A stretch of 64,000 nucleotides of DNA, taken from positions 1 through 64,000 of the forward strand of contig QEVK01000007.1 of assembly GCA_003577315.1 (NCBI GenBank), written 5' to 3'. The stretch is from Hyphomicrobiales bacterium (GTDB lineage Bacteria; Pseudomonadota; Alphaproteobacteria; Rhizobiales; Rhizobiaceae). This document shows positions 34,933 to 44,687 of the stretch, piece by piece. The translations under genes were made by a program, and so were the position numbers. Below the pieces are notes generated by a model. It worked only from the letters and a program-made list of their open reading frames with translations, searched no databases and was not told the DNA's origin. Every line of letters begins with the position of its first letter. Positions within the stretch are counted from its first letter, which is position 1.

Positions 34933-36957
34933 CTAGTTCCTCTCGACAATAAGATTGGCGCTGCCGTCCCGGGTGGCCGTCCATCCGGCCGGGATGAAGG
35001 CCGTGGAGGTGTCGCCCTCGACTATGGCGTTTCCGGTGATCGTCGCCCCGGCGCCCAGATGCAGCTCGTCGTGGAACGCACATTCCTGCCAGGAGCCGCC
35101 GACGAAGACGCGACCCTCCTTGCCGTCGCCACCCGACGCCGCGCCCTCGCCGGCGGCGCCGATCAGCGAGATGTCCTTCGCCGACCGCGTCTGCGCGCCG
35201 ACCCTGAAGTTGACGATCTCGATCGGGGCGTCCGGCCGGCCGGCATGGTTGAGCGCACGGTTGTGCTCATAGGCGAACTTCTTCCTCAGGCCGGCCGCGC
35301 TCAGGCTGCCCAGCTCCTCCTGCGAAAGCGGGGTCTGGATCTCGAAGGCCTGGCCCTTGTAGCGCATCTCCAGCACGTGCTCGAAGGCGAGCGAGTCCGT
35401 GGGATGGCCGAGCCGGGCGAACTCGTCGCACAGGTCCCGCCGCAGCTGCGCGAAGGTCGAGACGATCTCGCCAACCGAGCTGTCGGCGTCGAGAAGCCGC
35501 GTGACGGTGGCGTAGCGGCGATATTCGGACGAGACCAGCCCGAGCGCCGACACCACCCCGGCCCGCGGCGGCACGACGACGCGGTTGATCCCGAGCTCGT
35601 CCGCCACCTCGGCCGCGTGCAGCGGTCCCGCGCCGCCGAAGGGCACGAGCGCGTAGTCCCTGGGGTCGCGGCCGCGCGCCGTGGATACGCGCTGGATGGC
35701 GCGGACGATGACCGCATTGACCAGCTTGATCGCGCCGGCGGCGGCCTCCTCGACGCCGGTGGCCATGTGGCTGGCGATCGGCGCGAAGGCCCGTTCCGCC
35801 GCCGCCCTGTCGAGCGCGATGGCGCCCTGGCCGAAGCGGTCGGGCCGCAGGGTCCCGGTCAGGAGCTGGGCGTCCGTGATGGTCGGCAGCGTGCCGCCGA
35901 AGCCGTAGCAGGCCGGCCCCGGATCGGCGCCGGCGCTCTGCGGTCCCACCCGGACCATGCCGCCCTCGTCGATCCACACGATGCTGCCGCCGCCACCGCC
36001 GACGGTGACGATGTCCAGCACCGGGGTCTGGATGGGCAGGCCGTCGATCTCGGTGGAGCTGGTCAGGATCGGCGCACCGTTGTCGACCAGGCACACATCG
36101 GTGCTCGTCCCGCCCATGTCGAAGGTGATCAGGTTGCGCACGTCCGACTTGCCGACCTGGTAGACGGCGCCCATCACGCCGGCGGCCGGCCCCGAATAGA
36201 GCGCCGCCACGGCGTTCCTGCGCATCGCCTGCGCCGGCATGCGCCCCCCGTTCGACTGCATGACGGAGAACGCACCGGCGAACCCCCGCCGGCCGAGCTC
36301 CGCCTCCAGCTTGAGGAGGTACTGGTCAACCACCGGCTGCACGAAGCCCGAAACCGCCGTCGTGGACGCCCTTTCATATTCGCGGAACTGCCGCGCGACG
36401 TCGTGGGAGGCCGAGATCTGCAACTGCGGCAGGTGCTCGCGGATCGCCTGCGCCAGGCGCAGCTCGTTCTGCGGGTTCACGTAGCTGTTGAGCAGGCATA
36501 TCGCCACCACCTCGAACCCTCCCGCCTTCAACGCCGGAACCAGCTCCCCTGCGACGCGGGCCGGCTCGAGCGCGGTCTCGACGGTGCCGTCGGCGCGGGT
36601 CCGCTCCACGACCTCGAAGCAGCTCGCCCGGTCGACGATCGGAGCCGGATTCGCATAGGCCAGGTCGAAGACCTGCCGGCGCGCCTGCCGCTGCAGGAAC
36701 AGGATGTCGCGGAACCCCGCCGTCGTCACGAAGGCCACCCGGGGGCCGCGCCGCTCCAGCACCGCGTTCGTGGCCACCGTCGAGCCGTGCGCGAGGTCGG
36801 CGACCTGCGCCATCCCTATGCCGCAGGTATCGAGCGCGTTCAGCGCCCCGACCTCTGGATTGGCTGGCGTGCTGCGCACCTTTCTGACGACGAGCGTCTC
36901 GCCGTCGACCGCGATCAGGTCGGTGAAAGTGCCTCCGACCTCAACACCAACATGCAT
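34933..36957 (-). CDS. Hydantoinase/oxoprolinase subunit A
   Basis: A 674-residue ASKHA-fold ATPase subunit. The phosphate loop GVEVGGTFTDLIAVDG is at the N-terminus; RGPRVAFVTTAGFRDIL, SNGGRMPAQAMRRNAVAALYSGPAAGVMGA, LITFDMGGTSTDVCLVD and LVPFGGAGPLHAAEVADELG follow in family order. ATP probably phosphorylates the amide carbonyl before hydrolysis. I chose the ATG at 36957: the message reads GGAGGAG-ATGGAT-ATG, so the second ATG has the right distance from the ribosome site; starts at 36963 and 36993 are possible. It follows LivF closely, in the same operon. Confidence 0.87.
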   Translation of the reverse strand: MHVGVEVGGTFTDLIAVDGETLVVRKVRSTPANPEVGALNALDTCGIGMAQVADLAHGSTVATNAVLERRGPRVAFVTTAGFRDILFLQRQARRQVFDLAYANPAPIVDRASCFEVVERTRADGTVETALEPARVAGELVPALKAGGFEVVAICLLNSYVNPQNELRLAQAIREHLPQLQISASHDVARQFREYERASTTAVSGFVQPVVDQYLLKLEAELGRRGFAGAFSVMQSNGGRMPAQAMRRNAVAALYSGPAAGVMGAVYQVGKSDVRNLITFDMGGTSTDVCLVDNGAPILTSSTEIDGLPIQTPVLDIVTVGGGGGSIVWIDEGGMVRVGPQSAGADPGPACYGFGGTLPTITDAQLLTGTLRPDRFGQGAIALDRAAAERAFAPIASHMATGVEEAAAGAIKLVNAVIVRAIQRVSTARGRDPRDYALVPFGGAGPLHAAEVADELGINRVVVPPRAGVVSALGLVSSEYRRYATVTRLLDADSSVGEIVSTFAQLRRDLCDEFARLGHPTDSLAFEHVLEMRYKGQAFEIQTPLSQEELGSLSAAGLRKKFAYEHNRALNHAGRPDAPIEIVNFRVGAQTRSAKDISLIGAAGEGAASGGDGKEGRVFVGGSWQECAFHDELHLGAGATITGNAIVEGDTSTAFIPAGWTATRDGSANLIVERN

Positions 36958-37004
36958 ATCCATCTCCTCCAGGTATGAAAACGCGATATTCAACAGATTT
37001 CATT

Positions 37005-37709
37005 TCAGTTGCCCATGTATATCTTGCGTATTCTATCGTCAGACATGAGATCGGATGCCAACCCGGACAGGCGTATCGATCCGCGATCCATCACCAGAGC
37101 GGTGTCGGATACTTTCAGCGACATCTGGATTTGCTGCTCGACGAGCACGACAGCGCCGCCTCGCGAGGCAAAGTTGCGCAACTCCTTCAGGATGGTGGGG
37201 ATCAGCGCCTGGGCTATGCCGATCGACGGCTCGTCGCACAGAAGCACCTTGGGCTGGCAGAGGAGGGCCTGGGTCAGCGCCAGGATCTGCTGCTGCCCCC
37301 CACTCAACGTGCGGGCATAGTCCTTTCTCTTCTGCTTCAGGATCGGGAACACCTCGAAATACTCGTCGCACAGCAGCTCGAACTCGCGGCGGCTGCCTGT
37401 CGTGATCGCGGCGATCTTCAGGTTGTCGTGCACGCTCAGATCCGGGAACACGCGGTGGCCGTCGAGCAGCAGCCGCACCCCGGCGCGGGTGGCGGTTGAC
37501 GGGTCGGCTCCGGTTATGTCTCGGCCGGCGATCAGCACGCGCCCGGCCATCGGCCTTATGAGCCCGCCCAGCGCCTTGACCAGTGTCGTCTTGCCGGCGC
37601 CGTTGGCGCCGAGGACGGCGGTGATCCGGCCCGCCTCGACCTCCATCGAGATGTCGGACACCACGGGAATGCGGCCATAGCCGGCCGTCAACGCCTCAAC
37701 GCTGAGCAT
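37005..37709 (-). CDS. Branched-chain amino acid-type ABC ATPase, LivF-like
   Basis: A 234-residue ATPase. Walker A is GANGAGKTTLV, the signature LSGGQQQILALTQALL, and Walker B VLLCDEPSIGIA; the HRVFPDLSVHDNL stretch is typical of LivF. It overlaps the LivM-LivG fusion gene by 14 bp. With that protein's ATPase half it makes the heterodimeric motor of the importer. It is followed by the hydantoinase genes in the same direction. Confidence 0.9.
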   Translation of the reverse strand: MLSVEALTAGYGRIPVVSDISMEVEAGRITAVLGANGAGKTTLVKALGGLIRPMAGRVLIAGRDITGADPSTATRAGVRLLLDGHRVFPDLSVHDNLKIAAITTGSRREFELLCDEYFEVFPILKQKRKDYARTLSGGQQQILALTQALLCQPKVLLCDEPSIGIAQALIPTILKELRNFASRGGAVVLVEQQIQMSLKVSDTALVMDRGSIRLSGLASDLMSDDRIRKIYMGN

Positions 37710-39576
37710 CGGACACCTCCGCCTCGTCGTCGGAGCCGGTGAAGAGACGCTCGATGTGCGGGTTGCCGCGGATGTCGTCGGGCGTGCCGTCGGCGATGAG
37801 CCGGCCGGACTCGAGCACGCTGATGCGGTCGGCCACCGCCCACACCAGGTTGAGGTCGTGCTCGACGATGAGGATCGTCTTGCCGCCCTCGCTGCAAAGC
37901 TGACGCACGAGCCGGCCCAGCACGACGCGCTCGTCGGGCGACAGGCCGGCCGCCGGCTCGTCGAGCAGCAGGAGCTCGGCGTCGCTCAGCGCCACCCGGT
38001 AGAGCTCGATCAGCCGGCGCTGGCCGTGGGTCAGCGACGCGGCTTCGCGGTGCAGCCAGCCGGCATTGGCCTCGGCGAACGCCGCCGACCAGCGCCCGGG
38101 GGCTCTCGCGGGCGCGTCGAAGCCGAGTTGCAGGTTCTCGGCGGTGGTCAGCCGGTCGTATATGCGCGGCGCCTGGAAGGTGCGGCCGACGCCCAGCCGG
38201 GCGACATCGGCCACCGTCCTGCCGGCTGTCGGGCGTCCGAACACCGTGATTGAGCCGCCCTGCGGCCTGACGAAGCCCGATATGGCGTTGAGCAACGTCG
38301 TCTTGCCCGAGCCGTTGGGACCGACGAGGCCGTGGACGCCGCCGCGGCGGATGGCCAGCGAGACGTCGTCGAGGGCGGCGACGCTGCCGTAGAACCGCAC
38401 CACGTTGTGCAGCCTGACGAGCTCCGGGGCTTCCGCGTCCGTCTGCGTGCCTGCCCGGGTCCCGTTCCCGCCGCCGGACGACGTCCGCAGCTGCTGCTCG
38501 ACCTCCGCGCCGAGCGCGTGGAAGTCGACCGCCACATTGGCCGAGCGGGCGGACGAGCGCGTCAGCAGGCGGATGATCGACCCCGCGATGCCGTCGGGGA
38601 AAAGCAGCATGACGCCCAGCGCCATGAAGCCGTAGACGATCAGCCGGTACTGGGCCAGGTCGACGAGCAGGACGTTGGGCACGATGTAGAGCACGGCGAC
38701 CCCGAACAGCGGGCCGATGAGGCGCCCCTGCCCGCCGACGATCATCGCGAAGAACAGGAAGGCCGAGAACTCGAAGGCGAAGGAATGCGGGCTGACGAAC
38801 TCGATCACCGGGACGTAGATGACGCCGGCGATGCCGGTGAAGAACGCCGCGATGACGAATGCCGCGAAGCGCATGCGCCCGGGGCGGAAGCCGAGGCTCG
38901 CCGCACCCTCGGGGCTGATGCCGGAGACCACCATCATCCGGCCCAGCCGCGACAGGCGCACGCGGCGGTGCACGAGGAAGGCCGCCGACGTGGTGACTGC
39001 GACGACGATCGTCAGGAGGTCGATCCGGCCGACGATCGGCCGGCGCAGGGCGCCGGCATCGACGCCGATGCCGATGATGCCGTTGGTGTATTCGTTGAAC
39101 GCCATCAGCATCTCGGGGAACACCATCGCCGCGGCGATGGTGACGAAGCCGAGATAGTAGCCCTGCACCCGTAGCGAGGGCCCGGCGAGCACCAGCCCGA
39201 CGAGCACCGCGGCGCAGATGCCGAGCCCGGCGCCGGCCGCAAGCGGCAGCCCGTTGAGTCCGCTGGCCATGCCGAAGCTGTAGGCGGCGACCCCGAACAC
39301 CGCGCCCTGGCCGAACGATATCTGGTTGGCGTCGGAGACGAGCAGGTTCTGGAACACCGCCGCGCTGGCGTAGAGGCAGCAGAGCTGGGCGATGTGCAGC
39401 CAGTACACGTTGCCGGCCAGCGCGGGAAGGCCGAGGCAGGCGACGACCACGGCGACGGCGAGCACGAGCTGCGCCGGCTCCTCCAGCGTTCTCCAGCCGA
39501 GCCCGCCGTTATCCTTGAGGCTTTGCGAGACGGGCGCGGACGCGCCGCGCCCTCCGGTCAGGGATCCGTTAGACAT
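37696..39576 (-). CDS. LivM-LivG fusion: permease and ATPase of a LIV-type ABC importer
   Basis: This 626-residue protein joins two subunits that are usually separate. Residues about 40-340 are a LivM permease (ISFGQGAVFGVAAYSFG, GPSLRVQGYYLGFVTIA, GGQGRLIGPLFG). After a hydrophilic linker (about 345-390), residues about 390-620 are a LivG ATPase with Walker A GPNGSGKTTLLNAISGF, the LGVGRTFQAPRIYDRLT Q-loop, signature LTHGQRRLIELYRVAL, Walker B LLLLDEPAAGLSPDE and H-loop LIVEHDLNLVW. Such fusions occur in some bacteria. It overlaps the LivH gene by 8 bp. Confidence 0.9.
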   Translation of the reverse strand: MSNGSLTGGRGASAPVSQSLKDNGGLGWRTLEEPAQLVLAVAVVVACLGLPALAGNVYWLHIAQLCCLYASAAVFQNLLVSDANQISFGQGAVFGVAAYSFGMASGLNGLPLAAGAGLGICAAVLVGLVLAGPSLRVQGYYLGFVTIAAAMVFPEMLMAFNEYTNGIIGIGVDAGALRRPIVGRIDLLTIVVAVTTSAAFLVHRRVRLSRLGRMMVVSGISPEGAASLGFRPGRMRFAAFVIAAFFTGIAGVIYVPVIEFVSPHSFAFEFSAFLFFAMIVGGQGRLIGPLFGVAVLYIVPNVLLVDLAQYRLIVYGFMALGVMLLFPDGIAGSIIRLLTRSSARSANVAVDFHALGAEVEQQLRTSSGGGNGTRAGTQTDAEAPELVRLHNVVRFYGSVAALDDVSLAIRRGGVHGLVGPNGSGKTTLLNAISGFVRPQGGSITVFGRPTAGRTVADVARLGVGRTFQAPRIYDRLTTAENLQLGFDAPARAPGRWSAAFAEANAGWLHREAASLTHGQRRLIELYRVALSDAELLLLDEPAAGLSPDERVVLGRLVRQLCSEGGKTILIVEHDLNLVWAVADRISVLESGRLIADGTPDDIRGNPHIERLFTGSDDEAEVSDAQR

Positions 39577-40450
39577 GGCGGGTCGACATCCTTCCGAACA
39601 GGCCCTGCGGCCTGACCATCAGCACGGCGACGAGCAGCGTCAGCAGGACCAGGTTCTGGAACTCGCCTCCGAAAAGATAGGCGGAGCTCATCGCCATGAC
39701 CCCGACGATCGGCCCGCCGACCAGCGCGCCGTAGAGGTTGCCCATGCCGCCGATGACGGCTGCGATGAAGCCGCTGAGGATGTAGGAAATCCCCGAATCC
39801 GGCGCGATCGAGATGACGGGGGCGGCGACGAAGCCGGTGACGCCGAGTATGGCGCCGCTGATGCCGAAGGAAACGACCTGCAGGAGGCGCACCCGCAGGC
39901 CGGTCGCCCTGGCCAACTCGAGGTCCTGGGCCAGCGCACTGATGGCCACTCCTGTTCTCGTGCGGCGCAGGAAAAGCTGCAGCGCCACGAAGCACAGCAC
40001 CAGCAGCGCCGTCACCGCGAGATACGCGAAGGGCGTGCGCACGCCGAGGATCCTGACGCCGGGGAACGGATAGGGCGCGGTGACCGCGAACGGGCCCTGG
40101 ACGATGAGTATGCTGGCACCGATGATGACGGAGACCGCCATGGTGCTCACCAGCCAGGAATGCTGCTCCGTCGACGACCTGAGCGGGGCGAGCGTCATCG
40201 CCCCCTGCGCCGCCACCGCCAAGGTCAGCATGCACCCGACGACCAGCATCAGGACGAGCCACAGGGATACGCTCACCTCCGGCGGGCTGAGCAATGCGGC
40301 CAGCAACCCGGCAAGGACCAGAATGTTGCCCTGAGCGAAATTCAGTATCCCGCTCGACATGTAGACCACGTTGAAGCTGAGGGCTATCAGGCTGTATATC
40401 GCCCCGAGGCCCAGGCCCCGGACGAAGATGATTGCCAGTTCGTACGCCAT
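39569..40450 (-). CDS. Branched-chain amino acid-type ABC permease, LivH-like
   Basis: A 293-residue membrane protein with about eight segments. GLGLGAIYSLIALSFNVVYM and GILNFAQGNILVLAG open the protein as in LivH; RATGLRVRLLQVVSFGISGAI and GGMGNLYGALVGGPIVGV follow. It pairs with the LivM part of the fusion protein. I chose the ATG at 40450; an in-frame codon at 40519 would add 23 unrelated residues. Confidence 0.88.
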   Translation of the reverse strand: MAYELAIIFVRGLGLGAIYSLIALSFNVVYMSSGILNFAQGNILVLAGLLAALLSPPEVSVSLWLVLMLVVGCMLTLAVAAQGAMTLAPLRSSTEQHSWLVSTMAVSVIIGASILIVQGPFAVTAPYPFPGVRILGVRTPFAYLAVTALLVLCFVALQLFLRRTRTGVAISALAQDLELARATGLRVRLLQVVSFGISGAILGVTGFVAAPVISIAPDSGISYILSGFIAAVIGGMGNLYGALVGGPIVGVMAMSSAYLFGGEFQNLVLLTLLVAVLMVRPQGLFGRMSTRHV

Positions 40451-40555
40451 CGACGATGCGACTCCTGTCGTTCCTGGTCGGGTCTTCCTGAAGCGATCGG
40501 ACGGGGATTCTCGCAGCACGGCAGGCGACGGCGCGACCGGCCTTGCGGGAGGAGG

Positions 40556-40578
40556 CGGGGCGGCCTGGCGCCGCCCCG
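40556..40578. other. Strong hairpin between binding-protein and permease genes
   Basis: A 9-bp perfect stem (CGGGGCGGC / GCCGCCCCG) with a 5-base loop lies in the 190-bp gap. Its place after the binding-protein gene suggests mRNA stabilisation or partial termination, giving more binding protein than permease. Confidence 0.5.
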
Positions 40579-40640
40579 GAACCTTGGCGCCCGCAAGCCG
40601 CTTCGCCTGCGTGGCTGCCGGGCTCTGCCGCCCGCCGGCG

Positions 40641-41846
40641 CTACTGGCAATCGATGCGCTCGAACATGCCGCCCGGCCGCTGCCTGTCGGGATGGACCGC
40701 GGTGAGCGTCCTGGGACCGGCCAGGAAGTGGTTGGTCGGGCTGGCGACGAGATCGTCGAACATGCCCGAATAGGAGGAGATATTCGCCTCGATCCACTGC
40801 GCGATCGCCGGGCCGGACATGTCCCCGCCGGTGCCCTGGACGGCGGCGTTGTAGACCATGACGCTCTCGTAGAAGATGGCCGAGAGGTTCTGGCTCACCC
40901 GCGAGAACCTGTCGCCGGCGAAGTCCTGCGCCCGCTTGACGAATCCCTCGTAGGGCGTGGCGGCGGTGTCGTCGGGGCAGTAGGTGAAGGCGGTGTAGTT
41001 CAGGCCGATCGTGTTCCTGAAGGCATCCGGTCCGGCAATCTGCAGGATCGGCCCGGCAAGGCCCGACATGCTCCAGTTGCCGGTGACGTTGACCTCCCAG
41101 CCGATGTCCTCCAGCGTCTTGAGGATCGTCCCGGCGTCCTCGCCGGTGGAGGGGAAGACGAACAGGGTCTCGGGGTCGCCGCGCTTCAGCGACAGGAGCT
41201 GCGGCGTCAGATCGGTCGCCCGGTAGGCGTATTCCTGCGTGCCGGTGTGCCTGATGCCGGCCGCCTCCATGTCCCGCTTGAGGGCCTCGGCGGCGAACTT
41301 GCCCTGCGCACCGGCGTCGGCGATCACAGCCGCCGACTGCGCGTTCAGCACGTTCTTCGCATAGTCGACCATCGCGATCGACTGAAACTCGGCATTGACG
41401 AACAGGCTGAAATGGTACGGCCCGGCTTCCGTCGTCAGGGTCTGCGCGCCGCTCAGGCTGATGGAGGGGATTTTCGCCTCGTTGAGGACCGGAAGGATGG
41501 CCAGGTTGTTCTGGCTCACCGCCGAGCCGATCAGGACGTCGATCCCGGCCTGATGGACGAGCCGCTTGACCTCGTTCACGGCGATGCTGGCGTCGCTCTG
41601 GTCGTCGGCGATCACGATGTTGATCTGCCGCCCGTCGATCCCGCCGGCCTCGTTCAGCTCCTTCACGGCGAGCTCGATGCCGATCCGGCCCGCCTCCGCG
41701 ACCGGCGCCCCGAAGCCGGTCAGCGGCAACAGCACGCCCATCGTGATGGGCTCCTTGTCCTGGGCGGATGCCGGCGCGGCGCCGGCGACGACGAGTATCT
41801 GGGACAGTGCGAATGCATAGGGACACAATCTGGACATCGAAATCAC
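40641..41846 (-). CDS. Binding protein of the LIV-type ABC importer
   Basis: A 401-residue secreted protein. The signal peptide (CPYAFALSQILVVAGAAPASA) is followed by a type I periplasmic fold starting PITMGVLLPLTGFGAPVAEAG, with GGIDGRQINIVIADDQSD and LIGSAVSQNNLAI, as in LivK/Leu-Ile-Val and amide-binding proteins. The start is GTG at 41846, spaced well from GGGAG; the ATG at 41837 is an alternative. It opens an operon that ends with the hydantoinase subunits, so the ligand may be a small neutral amide or lactam rather than a branched amino acid; that is inference. Confidence 0.87.
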   Translation of the reverse strand: MISMSRLCPYAFALSQILVVAGAAPASAQDKEPITMGVLLPLTGFGAPVAEAGRIGIELAVKELNEAGGIDGRQINIVIADDQSDASIAVNEVKRLVHQAGIDVLIGSAVSQNNLAILPVLNEAKIPSISLSGAQTLTTEAGPYHFSLFVNAEFQSIAMVDYAKNVLNAQSAAVIADAGAQGKFAAEALKRDMEAAGIRHTGTQEYAYRATDLTPQLLSLKRGDPETLFVFPSTGEDAGTILKTLEDIGWEVNVTGNWSMSGLAGPILQIAGPDAFRNTIGLNYTAFTYCPDDTAATPYEGFVKRAQDFAGDRFSRVSQNLSAIFYESVMVYNAAVQGTGGDMSGPAIAQWIEANISSYSGMFDDLVASPTNHFLAGPRTLTAVHPDRQRPGGMFERIDCQ

Positions 41847-42104
41847 GGTGTTCTCCCATTGCTGTCTTGGGTTCGATTTCTGATTGTATGCGCGTCAGCC
41901 TCTCCGGCACCGGGTCGGCCGCCGGGCGCGCGCCAAGGTCTTGCGCGCGAGCCCGCCGATTTTGCCGTCCATGTCTCATCTGCTGCTTCGGCCGATGACA
42001 TCGGCCTGCTCCGCCGGTTGCCCGGCGGGTCGTCGCTGTGTCGCGCACTGTCGCCTGTCTTCACGGTCCGGTCCGACGGCGGTCGAGGGCGATCTCTATT
42101 TTTC

Positions 42105-42118
42105 CTATCGTATGATAA
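42105..42118. promoter_or_regulatory. Operator E of the TTACC-N4-GGTAA family
   Basis: CTATC-GTAT-GATAA, a variant inverted repeat with the same 4-base spacer. It covers the -10 box of the minus-strand promoter for the LIV/hydantoinase operon. Confidence 0.5.
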
Positions 42119-42135
42119 AATTACCGATAGGTCAA
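42107..42135 (-). promoter_or_regulatory. Predicted promoter of the LIV/hydantoinase operon
   Basis: On the minus strand, TTGACC (42135-42130), a 17-base spacer and TACGAT (42112-42107). The two hexamers fall inside operators F and E respectively. The leader would be about 255 bases. Confidence 0.5.
42121..42134. promoter_or_regulatory. Operator F of the TTACC-N4-GGTAA family
   Basis: TTACC-GATA-GGTCA, one mismatch in the right arm. It overlaps the -35 box of the minus-strand promoter. Confidence 0.58.
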
Positions 42136-42174
42136 TACACAATTTCACGCGCCCTCCGGGAGGTGAAGCGGCGC

Positions 42175-42220
42175 TTGCAAGATAATTTTACGAACGGTAT
42201 ATAATTTTACCGATTGTATG
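42175..42220 (+). promoter_or_regulatory. Predicted promoter of the 42276 acyl-CoA dehydrogenase, with a TTACC half-site
   Basis: TTGCAA (42175-42180), a 17-base spacer and TATATA (42198-42203). Just after the -10, TTACCGATTGTATG (42207-42220) gives one clear arm of the same operator. Confidence 0.5.
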
Positions 42221-42275
42221 GATAAGCCGCCCGCCGTGACGGTCCGGCAGCGTCGCGAGCCCGAAGGGAGAAACC

Positions 42276-43493
<1,218 letters not shown>

Positions 43494-43497
43494 CGCG

Positions 43498-43525
43498 CCG
43501 GGCCGCCCTCGTTACGGGCCCGGCG
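43498..43525. terminator. Convergent terminator hairpin
   Basis: GCCGGGCC (43498-43505) pairs perfectly with GGCCCGGC (43518-43525), straddling the gap between the acyl-CoA dehydrogenase stop and the convergent hydroxyacid oxidase stop. Confidence 0.45.
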
Positions 43526-44687
43526 ATGGCGGCGAAGCCGCGGGCTCAGATGCCGCGCCACGCCCGGCCCCGGGCGCGGTCATGCCGCTGAGGGCCATGG
43601 CCGCGTCCAGTTCCGCGCCGATCCGGCGCAGAAGCACGGCAATCCCCGCCTCCCCGGCCGCCGCCGCCGCATAGGCGTAGGCGCGGCCCAGCAGGCAGGC
43701 GTCGGCTCCGCGCATCAGCGCCTTGAGCACGTCGCCGCCGCGACGGATGCCGCCGTCGAACAGCACCTCCGCCCTGCCGGCGACGGCTTCCGCCACGGCG
43801 GGAAGCGCGCGGATCGTCGAACGCGCGCCGTCGAGCTGGCGCCCGCCATGGTTCGACACGACCACCGCGTCGGCCCCGCAGTCGATGGCGATGCGGGCGT
43901 CCTCGGCGCACATGACGCCCTTGACCGCGAGCCGGCCCCGCCAGCGCGTCCGCAGCCATTCGAGGCCCTTTCCGTCGAAGCCCGGGTCGATCTGCCCCGC
44001 GAGGAAGGCGGCCTGCGCAAGATAGCCGCGTCCGGCCTCGGGCCAGCCTTCCGCCAGCATCATCGCCGGCAATCCGTTGCGCGCCATCCCGGCGCACCAG
44101 CGCGGGTGGCTGGCCAGATCGGCAAGGATGCGCAGGTCCGGCCGGGCGAGCCGACGCAGCCCGTTGCGCAGATCGCGCTCGCGGATGCCGGAGACGGCGG
44201 TGTCGACGGTGACGAAGAGCGTGCCGAACCCCGCCGCGGCCACCCGCTCCAGGATCGCTTCGGTGCGGCCCCGGTCCTTCAGGACATAGAGTTGGAACGC
44301 ATCGCCCCCTCTGCCGCCCGGCAAGTCCTCCGGCCGGGTGACGGCGAAGGAGGACAGGCATGCCGGGATGCCGGCCTGCCGCGCGGCGCGAAACGCCGCC
44401 GCCTCGCCGCCGGCGCGGAACAGGCCGAGCGAGCCCACGGGGCCGAGCATGACCGGCATGGCTTGGCGGGCGCCCAGGAAGCTCGCCGCGAGGCTGCGGG
44501 CCGCGACGTCGCGCAGCACCCGGGGCGCAAGCCGGATGCGCGCCAGATCGGCCAGGTTCGCCGCCATCGTGGTTTCGCCGCAGGCGCCGCCGTCGAGATA
44601 GTCGAACAGGATGCGCGGCAGCCGCCGCCGGGCCTCCAGCCGGAAATCCTCGGCCGAGGCGAAGCGCGCCAGCCGGCCTTCGCTCAT
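43512..44687 (-). CDS. FMN-dependent alpha-hydroxyacid oxidase/dehydrogenase (L-lactate type)
   Basis: A 391-residue enzyme of the glycolate oxidase/L-lactate dehydrogenase family, oxidising an (S)-2-hydroxyacid to the 2-oxoacid. RRLPRILFDYLDGGACGE opens the barrel; VKGVMCAEDARIAIDCGADAVVVSNHGGRQLDG carries the flavin lysine and catalytic histidine; VLFDGGIRRGGDVLKALMRGADACLLGRAYAY closes it. It is the last gene of an operon with a D-type hydroxyacid dehydrogenase, an ammonia-lyase and a TRAP importer, so the substrate is probably an aromatic or imidazole 2-hydroxyacid. The start at 44687 overlaps the preceding stop (ATGA). Confidence 0.85.
   Translation of the reverse strand: MSEGRLARFASAEDFRLEARRRLPRILFDYLDGGACGETTMAANLADLARIRLAPRVLRDVAARSLAASFLGARQAMPVMLGPVGSLGLFRAGGEAAAFRAARQAGIPACLSSFAVTRPEDLPGGRGGDAFQLYVLKDRGRTEAILERVAAAGFGTLFVTVDTAVSGIRERDLRNGLRRLARPDLRILADLASHPRWCAGMARNGLPAMMLAEGWPEAGRGYLAQAAFLAGQIDPGFDGKGLEWLRTRWRGRLAVKGVMCAEDARIAIDCGADAVVVSNHGGRQLDGARSTIRALPAVAEAVAGRAEVLFDGGIRRGGDVLKALMRGADACLLGRAYAYAAAAAGEAGIAVLLRRIGAELDAAMALSGMTAPGAGRGAASEPAASPPSPGP

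Noticed and set aside
33256-36957. Acetone or acetophenone carboxylase
   Set aside because: HyuA/HyuB-like subunits occur in those enzymes, but the extra small subunits are absent and a LIV importer and amino-acid oxidase are adjacent.
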